Position numbers and translations under genes: made by a program
Source: Shewanella seohaensis
GTDB lineage: Bacteria; Pseudomonadota; Gammaproteobacteria; Enterobacterales; Shewanellaceae
DNA length: 64,000 bases
Assembly (NCBI RefSeq): GCF_025449215.1
Contig: NZ_CP104900.1
Location: forward strand, 4,464,001-4,528,000
Reading direction: 5' to 3'
In this document: positions 28,057 to 38,473 of the stretch, in pieces
Layout of the letters: every line of letters starts with the position of its first letter
Numbering within the stretch: the stretch's first letter is position 1
Notes under the pieces: model-generated
Told to the model about the DNA's origin: nothing
What the model saw: the letters and a program-made list of their open reading frames with translations, nothing else
Database searches by the model: none

Positions 28057-28264
28057 TCTCTGCAATATGGCAAATCCTCTGCCCCGCTTTATCACCCGCC
28101 AAACTTGAATCGCTAAACTTGAATCGCCAAGCTGAAATAGCCATCGCAAACCTTAAGCGCATCGATTGGATATCGAGCACTTACTCACGACCAAGTGCGA
28201 TCCACAGCCTTAACTCAGGTGCTTGCTAAGGTGGTAGCTAAGGTATTAGCCAAATACCGAGTGT
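28057..28264. other. Spacer with a three-copy 14-bp tandem repeat
   Basis: Positions 28097-28136 hold cgccaaacttgaat, cgctaaacttgaat and cgccaagctgaa, three imperfect copies in a row. Further on, gctaaggt motifs recur near 28226-28250. No gene is seen. Confidence 0.6.
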
Positions 28265-28296
28265 AAAAAAAGAGTGAGGTGTTAGCCTCACTCTTG
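28265..28296 (-). terminator. Terminator of the S9 peptidase gene
   Basis: On the minus strand, agagtgaggc / cctcactct is followed by a T run. Confidence 0.8.
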
Positions 28297-28337
28297 GATA
28301 ACGGCAATCGCTTGCTTAAACAGCGCCCTGCTGTGGG

Positions 28338-30629
28338 TTATTTTCCGCTTTTAAGCTGTCTATCGAGGAAATCCGCCAGCGAGCGATATAAGTGATTACG
28401 CACCTTCTCGCCGCGCATCGAGTGCTTAGAGCCGGGGTAATCTATCATCTGGAACAGCTTGCCCTCGTCCTGCAACGCCTTATAGACGCGGGTGCTGTTT
28501 TCAAACAACACATTATCATCGGCCATGCCGTGATACATGAGTAGCCCTGACTGATAGTTTTTCACATAGGGGAACACGCTACTAGCTTCGTAACCTTGTT
28601 CATTATTCGCGGGATGGGCGAGATAACGCTCGGTGTAGTGAGTGTCGTACAAACGCCAATCGGTGACGGGCGCGCCCGAGATGGCAGCCTTGAAGTAATC
28701 AGGGGCCTTAAACAGGCTCATCAAGGCCATATAACCGCCGTAGCTGTGACCATAAATCGCCACATTATTGCTATCGACAAAGGGCAAGCTGCGCAGATAA
28801 TCGACGCCAACCTTTTGGTCGTTCACTTCCGCCTCGCCCAAGTGACGGTAAATTACCTGTTCGAACTGAGTGCCTCTGTGGGCACTGCCACGGTTATCCA
28901 GTTGAAATACCACATAACCTTGCTGCACTAAGTATTGGGTAAAGTAATCCTGCTCACTCCAACTATTGGTCACCAATTGCGCATGTGGGCCGCCATAAAC
29001 GCGCACGACTACGGGGTACTTTTTGTTCGCATCGAAGGGCACAGGTTTAAAGAGACGCGTTTGTAAGACTTGTCCATCTTCCGCCTTAAGCTCTTTAAAC
29101 TCAGGCAGTTGCCACAGGCCAGCATAGTCATACAAAGGATGACCTGCTTTGACTTGGTTCTGCTCGACCCACGCCAGATGTTGGCCCTTATCGCCGTGCA
29201 AACTGATCTGTGGCGGCTGAGATAAGCTATTGAAATAATCCAAATACACGCTTTGACTATCGGCAAATACCGGATTATGCATCCCCGCCTCGCTGCTCAC
29301 GCGCTCAACCTTGCCACCCGCTAACGGCACACGGTAGAGGTGTTTTTCGATAGGGGTATCTTTGCGGCCGGTGAAATACACCCAGCCTGCGGTTTCATCG
29401 ATATATTCCAGCTCATCGACTGCCCAATTGCCCTTGGTCAGTTGCGTCTTCAGCTTACCTTTTAGGTCAAACAAATAGAGATGATTAAAGCCGTCACGCT
29501 CCGAGGCCCAGATAAACGCCGATTGCTGCTTTAAGAAGTGCAGGTCATTGTTTAGATTCACCCAAGCATCGCTGCGCTCTTTGACTAAGGTTTTCGGCTT
29601 GGTCAGCGCATCGAGCGCCACCATTTGCAGGTCTAATTTTTGTTGATCGCGGCTCTGCCATTGAAAGGATAAATGCTTGCTATCCGGCAACCAATCGACG
29701 CGAGGCAGGTAAATATCCTTATTTTTATCATCGCTTAAGGTGACCCAATTGATGGCTTTATTATTAAGGGTCACAACACCCAGTTGGATCTCGACATTGT
29801 TTTTACCCGCAGCAGGGTAACGCTGCTCGGTAAGCTTAATGCCATCGGCGTAGATTTCATTGCGGGTGACTAACTCAACACCAGACTCATCAATACGGGT
29901 AAAGGCGATGGCCGACTCATCGGGCGCCCACCAGTAACCCGTCATGCGATCCATTTCTTCCTGGGCGACAAATTCCGCCATGGCATTTTTAATCGCGCCG
30001 CCACCGTCTGTGGTCATGGCCTCAAGCTTTTTAGTCGCTAAATTGAGCACATACAGATTTTGGTCCCGCACGAAGGACACAAAATTGCCCTTGGGCGATA
30101 GGCGCGCATCGGTGGCAAAGCCCTCGCCTATCGGCAGTTGGCTGACGCTGTTATCCGCTAAGGAGAAGTAATACAGATTCCCCGAAGCAGGGATCAACAG
30201 CGCCTTGCTATCGTCCGCCCAGAAATATTCCATAATGCCTTCGCCATAAATACGTTGGCGCTCACGGCGGGCCTTTTCTTCATCGGATAACTCATTGCTC
30301 GCCAGCTTATCGGCGTTTAGCAACAGGCTAGATTCGCCCGTCTTCACATCCATCTGCCAGAGATCGTAAAAGTTTTGGTTGTCTTTACGTCCCGCAAGAT
30401 AGGTCACTCTTTGACCATCTGGGGATAACTTTAATCCACGGGGACTCGTGCCCGCCAAGGCAGGCGAAGCATTCATGCGCTCGATAGTCAGCGGCGTTGT
30501 GCCGCCTTCAAGCGCATAGGCGGGGGTCAATATCGCGCTAGAAACCATGGCCAGTTGACTCGCTATCAGTAGGGATGAGGCGCCCAATGTCACCGAGCGC
30601 AGGGAAGAAGCTAACCCATTTTTAGTCAT
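28338..30629 (-). CDS. Dipeptidyl-peptidase IV-type serine peptidase (S9B)
   Basis: A secreted or periplasmic prolyl oligopeptidase-family enzyme removing dipeptides after proline. ATG 30629 (MTKNGLASSLRSVTLG) is chosen because AAGGA lies just before it; an in-frame ATG at 30671 has no such site. The 763 residues comprise a signal peptide (about 1-40), an N-terminal beta-propeller of DPPIV type (about 60-480) with the EEMDRMTGYWWAPDE glutamate motif that binds the substrate N-terminus, and a C-terminal hydrolase. The nucleophile is in GHSYGGYMAL, the acid in MADDNVLF and the histidine in GSKHSMRG. Confidence 0.92.
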   Translation of the reverse strand: MTKNGLASSLRSVTLGASSLLIASQLAMVSSAILTPAYALEGGTTPLTIERMNASPALAGTSPRGLKLSPDGQRVTYLAGRKDNQNFYDLWQMDVKTGESSLLLNADKLASNELSDEEKARRERQRIYGEGIMEYFWADDSKALLIPASGNLYYFSLADNSVSQLPIGEGFATDARLSPKGNFVSFVRDQNLYVLNLATKKLEAMTTDGGGAIKNAMAEFVAQEEMDRMTGYWWAPDESAIAFTRIDESGVELVTRNEIYADGIKLTEQRYPAAGKNNVEIQLGVVTLNNKAINWVTLSDDKNKDIYLPRVDWLPDSKHLSFQWQSRDQQKLDLQMVALDALTKPKTLVKERSDAWVNLNNDLHFLKQQSAFIWASERDGFNHLYLFDLKGKLKTQLTKGNWAVDELEYIDETAGWVYFTGRKDTPIEKHLYRVPLAGGKVERVSSEAGMHNPVFADSQSVYLDYFNSLSQPPQISLHGDKGQHLAWVEQNQVKAGHPLYDYAGLWQLPEFKELKAEDGQVLQTRLFKPVPFDANKKYPVVVRVYGGPHAQLVTNSWSEQDYFTQYLVQQGYVVFQLDNRGSAHRGTQFEQVIYRHLGEAEVNDQKVGVDYLRSLPFVDSNNVAIYGHSYGGYMALMSLFKAPDYFKAAISGAPVTDWRLYDTHYTERYLAHPANNEQGYEASSVFPYVKNYQSGLLMYHGMADDNVLFENSTRVYKALQDEGKLFQMIDYPGSKHSMRGEKVRNHLYRSLADFLDRQLKSGK

Positions 30630-30925
30630 TATTATTCCTTGGAAGCATACTCGCCTTAAGGTGGCGATCAAAAACTGCCGTCATTGTGCCAAGGCAAAGC
30701 CTAAATAAAAAGCGCAGGCAATATACAGATACAAATTAGCTGGCGAACTCCTGCGGTTAGCGCAATTTTCAAGATAACCCACTCAGTCTGACACAAAGGG
30801 ATAACCCTCTTGGCTTAAATTGATTAAAACCCACAGCAACATCGCTGAAATTGTCGACTAACTGAGTTATTATTCGCGGCAAATAATGAAATTGACCTCA
30901 ATGTTGAACCCCTAAAGGACCTAAC
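30630..30925. other. Divergent promoter region, S9 peptidase and fbp
   Basis: About 296 bases between divergent starts. It has no ORF or recognisable operator. Confidence 0.4.
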
Positions 30926-31918
30926 ATGCAGACTCTTGCCCAGCACTTAACCTCAAAGGCAGTGAACGAATCCCTCTCGCAACTGATTTTGACCTTAGCC
31001 GACACCTCCAAAGCCATCAGCCATGCCGTGCGCCACGGTGCCTTAGCTGGCGTGTTAGGCGCGACCGAACAGGAAAACGTGCAAGGTGAAACCCAGAAAA
31101 AACTGGATATCATCACCAACGATATGCTCAAAGATGCATTAAAAGCCGACGGCACAGTGCGCGGCTTAGCCTCTGAGGAAGAAGATCATGTGGTTGAAGT
31201 CAGCGCCAATGGTCAATATCTGGTGTGTTTCGACCCTTTAGATGGTTCATCAAATATCGATATCAACTCGCTAGTCGGCACGATTTTCTCTGTTTTACCA
31301 GCACCACAGGGTGAGTTAACCGAGGCGAGCTTCCTACAATCTGGCCGCAATCAGTTAGCCGCAGGTTATGTGCTCTACGGTCCATCAACCATGCTCGCGC
31401 TCACCACAGGCCAAGGCGTGCAACTCTTTACCCTGCACCCAGAAACCAACGAATTTTTACTGACCAACGCGGCCATGAGCATCAGCCCTGACACCCAAGA
31501 ATTCGCCATTAACATGTCGAACCAACGTTTTTGGGAAGCGCCAATGCAGACCTATATCGCCGATTTACTGCTAGGCAAAATTGGCCCGCGCGAAAAATCC
31601 TTCAACATGCGCTGGATTGCTGCCATGGTCGGTGACGTGCACCGCGTACTTTCTCGCGGCGGTATTTTTACTTACCCAACCGACAATAAAGATCCGAAAA
31701 AGCCATACAAGCTGCGTTTAATGTACGAAGCCAACCCAATGGCCTTGTTAGTAGAGCAAGCTGGCGGTAAAGCCTCTACTGGTTATGAAACCATTTTGGA
31801 TATTCAACCAACCCAAATTCACCAACGCGTTGCAGTTATCCTAGGTAGCGCCAATGAAGTGGACGCTTGCCTAAGCTACCATGGTATCGATTACAGCGAA
31901 GAACCAACGCTGGACTAA
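30926..31918 (+). CDS. fbp: Class I fructose-1,6-bisphosphatase Fbp
   Basis: Gluconeogenic enzyme hydrolysing fructose 1,6-bisphosphate to fructose 6-phosphate. The 330 residues show the metal and active-site motifs: [10 protein letters not shown] (about 84) and the signature [13 protein letters not shown] (about 101). The substrate-binding lysine/tyrosine region [29 protein letters not shown] has the phosphate-contacting residues, here split across positions 241-270. It is monocistronic with its own terminator. For Shewanella, growing on lactate and other C3 substrates, this is a core enzyme. Confidence 0.96.
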   Translation: MQTLAQHLTSKAVNESLSQLILTLADTSKAISHAVRHGALAGVLGATEQENVQGETQKKLDIITNDMLKDALKADGTVRGLASEEEDHVVEVSANGQYLVCFDPLDGSSNIDINSLVGTIFSVLPAPQGELTEASFLQSGRNQLAAGYVLYGPSTMLALTTGQGVQLFTLHPETNEFLLTNAAMSISPDTQEFAINMSNQRFWEAPMQTYIADLLLGKIGPREKSFNMRWIAAMVGDVHRVLSRGGIFTYPTDNKDPKKPYKLRLMYEANPMALLVEQAGGKASTGYETILDIQPTQIHQRVAVILGSANEVDACLSYHGIDYSEEPTLD

Positions 31919-31947
31919 GCCGAATCGCTTAAGCTTTGATTTTTATG

Positions 31948-31982
31948 ATAAAAGCCACTGACCACAGTGGCTTTTTTATTGT
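31948..31982 (+). terminator. fbp terminator
   Basis: Hairpin aaaagccactg / cagtggctttttt followed by T-rich sequence. Confidence 0.9.
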
Positions 31983-32004
31983 TGCGGAATGCGACATTCG
32001 CTTT

Positions 32005-32070
32005 TTAAATGCGGCCTTACGGCCGAGAAAGTTTAACGTCGTGGGGCTTCACCCTCAATCAATCGTGATG
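32005..32070. repeat. Partial copy of the island-flanking repeat
   Basis: It begins tgcggccttacggccgag and has a related cgtcgtggggcttcaccc hairpin. It resembles the head of the 32125 repeat but lacks the rest. Confidence 0.55.
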
Positions 32071-32124
32071 ATTTGTTTGGTGTCACGCTAACAAAGTTAT
32101 CGCTGTGAATCACGATTAGTAATT

Positions 32125-32430
32125 GCGGCCTAACGGCCGAGGTGAATCAAAGTCGTGGGTCTTCAACCCACACCCGACCAAAAGGGGAAAAACGCCTGTT
32201 CCCCTTTTGGAAATCCCCGGCGTCCCTAGCGAAGTTACATGTATTAGAGACTAGCCTTGGTCTTATGGATAAATTGCTATCGCTTCCGATGGTACATCCT
32301 GTACCCCGAAAGCTAGCCGGTCATCCCTGACCGGACTCACGCAATTTATTCCAACGCCCCGCGGCAACTTCGCAGGGGAAGGTGAACTTCTGTAACTTCT
32401 GTGTTGGCTGTAAATCCCCAAAGAGTTGCA
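32125..32430 (+). repeat. Modular repeat, left flank of the defence island
   Basis: The ~300-base element starts gcggcctaacggccgaggt, then aaagtcgtgggtcttcaacc and ccacacccgaccaa. A variable hairpin (aaaaggggaaaaacgcc / ttcccctttt) and ccctagcgaagttacatg come next. After a variable centre come gcaacttcgcaggggaaggt, gaacttctgt and gtgttggctg. The same modules occur in reverse orientation at 37428-37661 with different variable parts. There is no transposase. It could be a non-autonomous mobile or REP-like unit. Confidence 0.72.
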
Positions 32431-32545
32431 CTTTCCTATCTTTGACCAACGTTAACGTTTAGCGATTTTTGTCTTTATCTTTCAATGGCACAGTGGGTAT
32501 TATGAAACCGATTATTATCAAGTTATGAATGGACGCTGTTGATAA

Positions 32546-33535
32546 ATGATTCTGAAAACTAAAACACTGCAAAATACCCAAACACCACAAACGATTGCGG
32601 GTCAAAAACAAGAACAGGACGTTGCCTTCTATCTGCGCCGCGCTTTCAAAGATCATCCAGAAGTACTCGTTATCAATGATTTTCGATTCACCTTTAACGG
32701 CGAAACAGCTCAAATTGATCACTTAATTATTTATCCCTACGGCTTTGTTTTAATTGAGTCTAAAAGCATAAAAGGTCATGTAGATGTAAACCAACATGGC
32801 GAATGGACACGCAGTCACGGCAATAACTGGTTTGGTATGCCATCACCTATCAAACAGGTTGAACTACAACAATCACTGCTTAAAGAGATGCTGAAGCAGC
32901 ATAGAAGTGAAATTCTCGGTAAGTTACTCGGGATAAGACAGCAAGGCTTTGGTATGCGGTGTTGGGATCATTTATGTGCGGTCTCAAGCGATGCGGTCAT
33001 CAACAGAGAAACTATGCCTGCGGCAGTTTCAGAGCAGTTAGTTAAGACAGAGTTTTTAGTCGAGAAGCTTGAAAAGATTATGAATCTTAAAAGCAAATTC
33101 TTCCGAATTATTAATGTGAGTGATCCCCGCCCAGACTTTAATCAAGAAGAGCTGAATTCAATCGCTAAGTTCTTAATCGATCGCCACCTAGACCAATCTC
33201 AAGCTGCGAGTGAAATAACGCCCGTACATACACCACAAATCAAAGAACCTGTAGCCTCCTTTGCCGTTAACAAAGTGGCAGAAGTAAAAAACCAACCAAT
33301 ATCGCAACCTACAACAAACAGCATGCTTCGCTGTAAACATTGCGGAGAATCAACAAACTACACCCCGATGTACGGTAAGTTTGGTTACTACATAAAATGC
33401 AATCAATGCACTAAAAACACGCCAATGAAACAAGCATGCCCACAGTGCCAAAGCAAAAATATCAAAATACAAAAACGCAACCAGAGCTATACCCTCACCT
33501 GCCAAGATTGCAGTCATAGCTCACAGGTAATTTAA
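32546..33535 (+). CDS. NERD-domain nuclease-like protein with zinc ribbons
   Basis: A 329-residue protein with an N-terminal NERD (nuclease-related) domain (about 15-125). Catalytic-type residues are in NGETAQIDHLIIYPYG and FVLIESKSIKG, the D-(E)xK core of the restriction-like fold. After a linker (about 205-255), the C-terminus has two zinc-ribbon-like units with CKHCG / CNQC and CPQC / CQDC. NERD proteins are frequent in defence islands, and this one sits beside a GAPS6-like pair inside flanking repeats. Its role in defence is inferred from that position. Lower GC than the core genes hints at transfer. Confidence 0.85.
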   Translation: MILKTKTLQNTQTPQTIAGQKQEQDVAFYLRRAFKDHPEVLVINDFRFTFNGETAQIDHLIIYPYGFVLIESKSIKGHVDVNQHGEWTRSHGNNWFGMPSPIKQVELQQSLLKEMLKQHRSEILGKLLGIRQQGFGMRCWDHLCAVSSDAVINRETMPAAVSEQLVKTEFLVEKLEKIMNLKSKFFRIINVSDPRPDFNQEELNSIAKFLIDRHLDQSQAASEITPVHTPQIKEPVASFAVNKVAEVKNQPISQPTTNSMLRCKHCGESTNYTPMYGKFGYYIKCNQCTKNTPMKQACPQCQSKNIKIQKRNQSYTLTCQDCSHSSQVI

Positions 33536-33734
33536 AGCTTGGAAAAAATTGGTTCTAAGTTACAGCTTCAAATAAAGGCTAAGTACATGAGAAATAAAAT
33601 AAACAGAGATTCGGGTCGATCCCATTTTTCCATCGGAAAAATGAGAAACCTAACTAAACGGTTAAAGCTAGCTTGTTTAGATGTAACAAAGCTATAAATC
33701 GCCCTTTCAAAGAGCTTAAATCAAGAGGAACTCA
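33536..33734. other. Spacer between the NERD gene and gapS6a
   Basis: About 200 AT-rich bases with a hairpin cccatttttccatcggaaaaat near 33622-33645, possibly a terminator without a T run. The gapS6a promoter and an AAGAGGAAC ribosome binding site are at the right end. Confidence 0.45.
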
Positions 33735-34093
33735 ATGGAATACCTAACCGCAGCAATACTTTCAGGCCTCATCTACGATGGGGTTAAAAATGGAGCAACC
33801 ATAGGTTATGAGCTGCTAAAGTCTAAGCTTCAAGGTTGGATTGTTGACGAAAAGCAAATAAACAGGATTGTGGAACAACTTAAAGAAGCCGGTGTTAATG
33901 AAGATTTAGCACCTCATTCTATGGAGAGGAAAATCAGTGAACATCAGCCACTAACTGATTTGTTGAAAAAATACCAAGCTGCGTTAACAGCCCTCATATT
34001 AGTCAAATTTCAAGAGTTGGGCACAACATTAACGCCAATGATAATGCTCAAATTCATGTAGGTAATATAGTAGTAAATAAAGGAAATGAGTAA
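33735..34093 (+). CDS. gapS6a: GapS6a-like antiphage protein, frame broken near its 3' end
   Basis: A small protein opening MEYLTAAILSGLIYDGVKNG, which I recognise as the GapS6a family of the two-gene GAPS6 antiphage system. As given, the frame departs near 33980 into a nonsense tail. Adding one base there gives 119 residues ending HNINANDNAQIHVGNIVVNK, and that tail resembles the opening of the next protein (GIGHNIIAGDNSGITIGDII). The shared glycine/asparagine-rich motif suggests that both proteins pair or bind the same partner. It starts after a good ribosome binding site (AAGAGGAAC). Family assignment is from memory of the sequence pattern, not from a search. Confidence 0.65.
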
Positions 34094-34098
34094 GAATT

Positions 34099-37000
34099 AT
34101 GACCAACAGTTCAATCACACAAGGTACTGGTATTGGACACAATATTATCGCTGGTGATAACTCAGGTATAACTATTGGGGATATTATTATAACCAGTCTC
34201 TCTTCCAGTGATTTGGTTATCTATGCAAAGCAATTCCTTCATGCCATAACCCATAGAGATTGGAAAACAGCAAATACGTATTTGACAAGCCTTAACTCCG
34301 TGGGTTCCATTGATGCTGAATGCAAAAATTTACTTGAGATACTTCAGTATAAGTTAAGTACCGCGCAAGGAAAAGATGCCAACATCAAAAAAGAAATTGT
34401 TATTGAATTACTACGTAGCCCTAGGTCAAATTCTATAATAAAGGATATTGTAGAATCGATTTATATTCACTACTTATCACTTTCATCAAATAGTGATGCT
34501 AGAAGTAGATATTATAATTCCCAATACAAAGGCAGCTTTACAACAGAAGTTTTCTACGAAAAAATCGCTAACAAAGAAGAGCTAGCTCAATTTCCATCTC
34601 AGAGCATATCAGAATTATTCGAGCATGAATTATGCTCACTAGTTAGGTGTGCAATAAGACATGAAGACTTCCAACTTGCCATTAACCTATCAAAAGAGTT
34701 AATAAATAGATACCCAAACAGTAACAGTAAAATTCTTTTATCTCTTTCCAACGCCTACGAAATCCATAAGTTAGTCAATGGTAATCACTTCTGGCTAATC
34801 AATAGTAAATTAATGAAAGAACTAGAAGAGCAAATTATAAAAACTTTAGAGTTAGTAAAAGGTTATGATGATTTCCGCGTAGTGCATATAGCAGCTATTT
34901 TGCTAGCTTCAACACAGTTTCAGGCCTCTGAATTAATAGATTTTTGCTCAAAAAACATCGAAGAAGCTAAAAATATAATTCCAAACATATCCAGCATACT
35001 ATCAAGTAGCGCTAAATATAAAAACAGCTCAATATCTCCTAGTTTCTTACTTAAGCAAGAAGACTTGAAGATAACCGAGGAGGATTTCTCCCAGATTTCT
35101 TATGCCTTGGAAAAAGGGAATGTCACCAATCGCGAGATACAGCGATGGTTAGATAATGGGGAGATGTAAGAGTATCTGATGAGAAAATAAGAAAATTTAT
35201 TCAGATATCTCTCCATGCCATTACCTGTGATCATGAAAATACACCACAAAAAATAGCATTATCGGAAAAAGTTGAGCATTTCTTAGAAAAAAATTATGAA
35301 AGTTTAATTAGCTTTAATGTGTTAGCAATACACCAGTTATGTCAAAATTTGAGTAGAGCTGGACTTCCCCTTTTTGCCGTTAAACTGATAGAACCTTTAT
35401 TACCTACATCCCCTTGGGCCTCTCCTATATTAGATGTATATGCAGAAGCATTACTGGATTCGGACCAGCTTGTAAAATTAGATGACCTGTTAGAAAAAAT
35501 GGAAGGTGTCGGAGAAAGCTACAGATTCATGGCAATCAAGATTGAAAGAGCCATATCATCTGAAAACTTTCAAAAAGCAATTCAACTAACAGAAAATGCT
35601 TTAAATAAATATCCAAATTCATGCTACTACTGGAGAGTTCTACTGCAATCTTTGCATTTAGCAAAGACTTCATCAGAAGAATTAGCGTTTACTATATCAA
35701 AAATACCTAAAAGTATTATTGAAAAATACAGTTATGAAGGCTTTATACTTCTTAATTTAATGGCAAAAACTGACTTACCTTTAGCTGAATCTGTCATATT
35801 AGAGTGGTTTATTGACGATCCTGTTGGAATGGCTATCAACGTTACCAACCTTCACTTTAATAATATATACCTCAGTGAATACCCTGTTGATATTAAGTAT
35901 CCTTCCGAACGATGTTCCAATGCCATTGTATATCGCTCCGGTAATCGTACGTATACAAAACTATTAGTTGATAGTGGTGAACATAGTGAATATCTATTGG
36001 GCACTGATACTCTTTTGGGTAAGAGTCTCAAGGATGCTCATGTAGGTGATAAAATTGAAGTAGGATTGGCGACCTATCAAGTAATTGAGAGACTGCCACC
36101 TATCGTGGGCGCTTTTCGGATATCGATTAATATCCGTAACGACACAAATCCTGGCTCTGATTGTTTCTACCAACTTTGGTTTGAAGAGGGAAATGTTGAA
36201 GATCTTTTAAACCAAATAGGCGCCATATCTCAAAAAAAACAAATTATTGATGCCGAAATTAATGGGAAGACTATCCCCCTCCTAATGCGATTACACCAAA
36301 CTCACCAAAACGATTTAATTCGAGGCTCGTTTCTTTATCTTTTTGATAAAAAAGCAATTCAACTTTAAATTTATATTCTGATGGCGAAATCATCAAAGAG
36401 TCAGTTGTCCTTGATGTACTTTCTCTAACTTATTTATCTCTCACAGGTTTTTGCCATGGCCTCATTCGTACAGGAATCAAACTTTATATCACTAGAGAGA
36501 CAAAGGAAATTGTTTCTGATTGGATAGAACATACTGGTCGTGCCGATTATTTATCCATTTCTAAATTTGAGCAAGGCTTCCTAAAAACAACAGCTGATGA
36601 TATTGCTAGAGATGCTTCTTTTAACAATCTGCAATTGTTGTATGGTATGTGCGAGTTAATATCATCTAAAAGTATCGATATGCCGGAGATAATAACTAAG
36701 GTGAAAGATATTCTCGATATATCTCACTACAGTTCTCTCAAGGCATCAATGTCTCACTCTATACCTTTCCTTTGTTTAGATTCAATTTTTTGCTCTTTTT
36801 ATCGACAGTTTGATATACCACTAGCTAACGTAAGCCAGTTCATGAACGACGCCAGTATAGCGACAAAGACAACTGAAAGTCGACATGCTGAATGTCATGT
36901 TCAATATGGTTTGACTGTCCCAATAATGCACAGAGATGTAGTTGAACTATGTAGCCAGAAAGAAAAAGGCCAATACCTTGCAGCCAAAATACTTAAAATG

Positions 37001-37387
37001 TATCCGAATAACTACCCATCTACAGATATAGCACTGCAAGTTTTAACGGAGTGTTGTTTGAAATCAATGTGCTCAGCATATATTGAACTCAAAGCTCAGC
37101 GAAGCTTCTTCGAATGGAGATATACCGAACATGTTGTGTATGCTTGCTGCGAGTCTTCAATGCTCTGTCTCGAAGGCGATACCTGCGAACAAAGTCTGTC
37201 TAGATTAATATATGAAATTTTCAAAGCATTAGGTTCGCTTGATGATATTGCAAACTTTGCTCTCATCCTATTTCGTCAATTTGTTCAAGGTCACTTTCTA
37301 GATTCATGCCAAATAGATATTGAGTTAAGAAAATTATTTGCTATTGAAGGCTTAAATAATATGAATCTAAATGGCTATGCAGAGTGA
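34099..37387 (+). CDS. gapS6b: GapS6b-like TPR and PIN-type protein, interrupted by two frameshifts
   Basis: Joined across frames this is one gene of about 1,096 residues rather than three fragments. Adding a G to the run 35158-35161 links the first part to VSDEKIRKFIQISLHAITC. Adding an A to the run 36348-36353 links the second part to NSTLNLYSDGEIIKES. The N-terminus (IGHNIIAGDNSGITIGDIII) echoes gapS6a. Residues from about 50 to 700 are helical, TPR-like repeats. The C-terminal third has a PIN-like look (VVLDVLSLTYLSLTGF ... YITRETKEIV ... PFLCLDSIFCSFYRQFDIP). This fits GAPS6b, described as a TPR protein with a PIN ribonuclease. Catalytic residues are not proven. Confidence 0.65.
35158..35161 (+). 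other. Frameshift site 1 in gapS6b (G run short by one)
   Basis: One extra G turns the stop after WLDNGEM into WLDNGGDVRVSDEK and opens the next 1.2 kb. Confidence 0.75.
36348..36353 (+). other. Frameshift site 2 in gapS6b (A run short by one)
   Basis: One extra A turns the stop after DKKAIQL into DKKSNSTLNLYSDG and opens the frame to 37387. Confidence 0.72.
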
Positions 37388-37427
37388 TAGTACACTTTGA
37401 ATACCAGATTAGTTCAGAAAGATGAGG

Positions 37428-37661
37428 CAGGCACAACTCTTTTAGGATTAGCAGCCAACACTGGGACCACAGAAGTTCACCTTCCCCTGCGAAGTTGCTG
37501 AAGGGCGTTAGCGATTTTTGAATAAGCACGAAGCCACTAACCAATGCATGTAACTTCGCTAGGGGCGGCAAGGGAGATCCAAGAGGGAATTGCTGTTGAT
37601 CCTCTTGGTCGGGTGTGGGTTGAAGACCCACGACTTTGACTTACCTCGGCCGTAAGGCCGC
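37428..37661 (-). repeat. Modular repeat, right flank of the defence island
   Basis: Reverse-strand copy of the 32125 element. It has the same end modules (gcggccttacggccgaggt, aaagtcgtgggtcttcaacc, ccctagcgaagttacatg, gcaacttcgcaggggaaggt) but a different hairpin sequence (caagagg / ccctcttgg) and a shorter centre. It makes an inverted pair around the NERD and gapS6 genes. Confidence 0.72.
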
Positions 37662-37854
37662 ATTAGATAACCATTAAATTGATTCACTAAACCGCAAATC
37701 TAGTGTTGATCAGAACATATCAGCCTATACAGGCTAACCTGCATATACCTCACGCCTTTGCGATTGGCCGATAGCGCGGCGTTAACCCAGTATGTTATTG
37801 TTTTGGCTTCATAGATTCGATTATTAAGCTTTAACCACTAAGGATTTGCTCCAT
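37662..37854. other. Intergenic before yqhA
   Basis: About 190 bases. Nothing is recognised except an AAGGA ribosome binding site in front of yqhA. Confidence 0.4.
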
Positions 37855-38343
37855 ATGGAAAAAATATTTGAAAGGCTAATGTACGCATCACGCTGGATTA
37901 TGGCGCCCATCTACTTGGGACTGAGTCTAGTGTTGTTGGGTTTAGGCATTAAATTCTTCCAAGAGATCTTCCATATTCTGCCGATTATTTTTGAGATGAC
38001 CGAAGTGGATCTGGTGCTGGTCACCCTGTCCTTAATTGATATCACCCTAGTGGGCGGTCTGATTGTGATGGTGATGTTTTCTGGCTACGAGAATTTTGTC
38101 TCGCAGCTGGATGTCGGCGAAGACAGTGAGAAGCTCAGCTGGTTGGGTAAATTAGATTCGGGCTCACTAAAAAACAAAGTGGCCGCCTCCATTGTGGCGA
38201 TTTCGTCAATTCACCTACTGAAAATCTTTATGGATGTGAAGAATATCGATAACGACAAAATCATGTGGTACTTGCTTATCCATATCACCTTCGTGGTGTC
38301 GGCATTTGCCATGGGTTACTTGGATAAGATGACTCGTAAATAA
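37855..38343 (+). CDS. yqhA: YqhA / UPF0114 inner-membrane protein
   Basis: A membrane protein of 162 residues with four hydrophobic helices (about 10-30, 50-70, 105-120, 135-155). The family signatures are [35 protein letters not shown] and [29 protein letters not shown] use ATG 37855 because AAGGA lies 10 bases before it; a TTG three codons upstream is less likely. The function is unknown. Confidence 0.9.
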
Positions 38344-38445
38344 ACGGCGACATCGCCCCGTAAGCGGCATTGCTGTTTGAGAGTGAGTGCTATGCATCAC
38401 GAAACCAGCCATTGCCAAACAATGCCGAGTGCCAAAGATTAAAAC

Positions 38446-38473
38446 AAGCCACTGATAATAGTGGCTTTTTTAT
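38446..38473 (+). terminator. Terminator downstream of yqhA
   Basis: Hairpin aagccact / agtggctttttt with a T run. Confidence 0.85.

Noticed and set aside
32142..32330. ORFs within the left repeat and the right repeat (37341-37631)
   Set aside because: They fall on the repeat modules and on both strands of near-identical sequence; repeat sequence explains them better.
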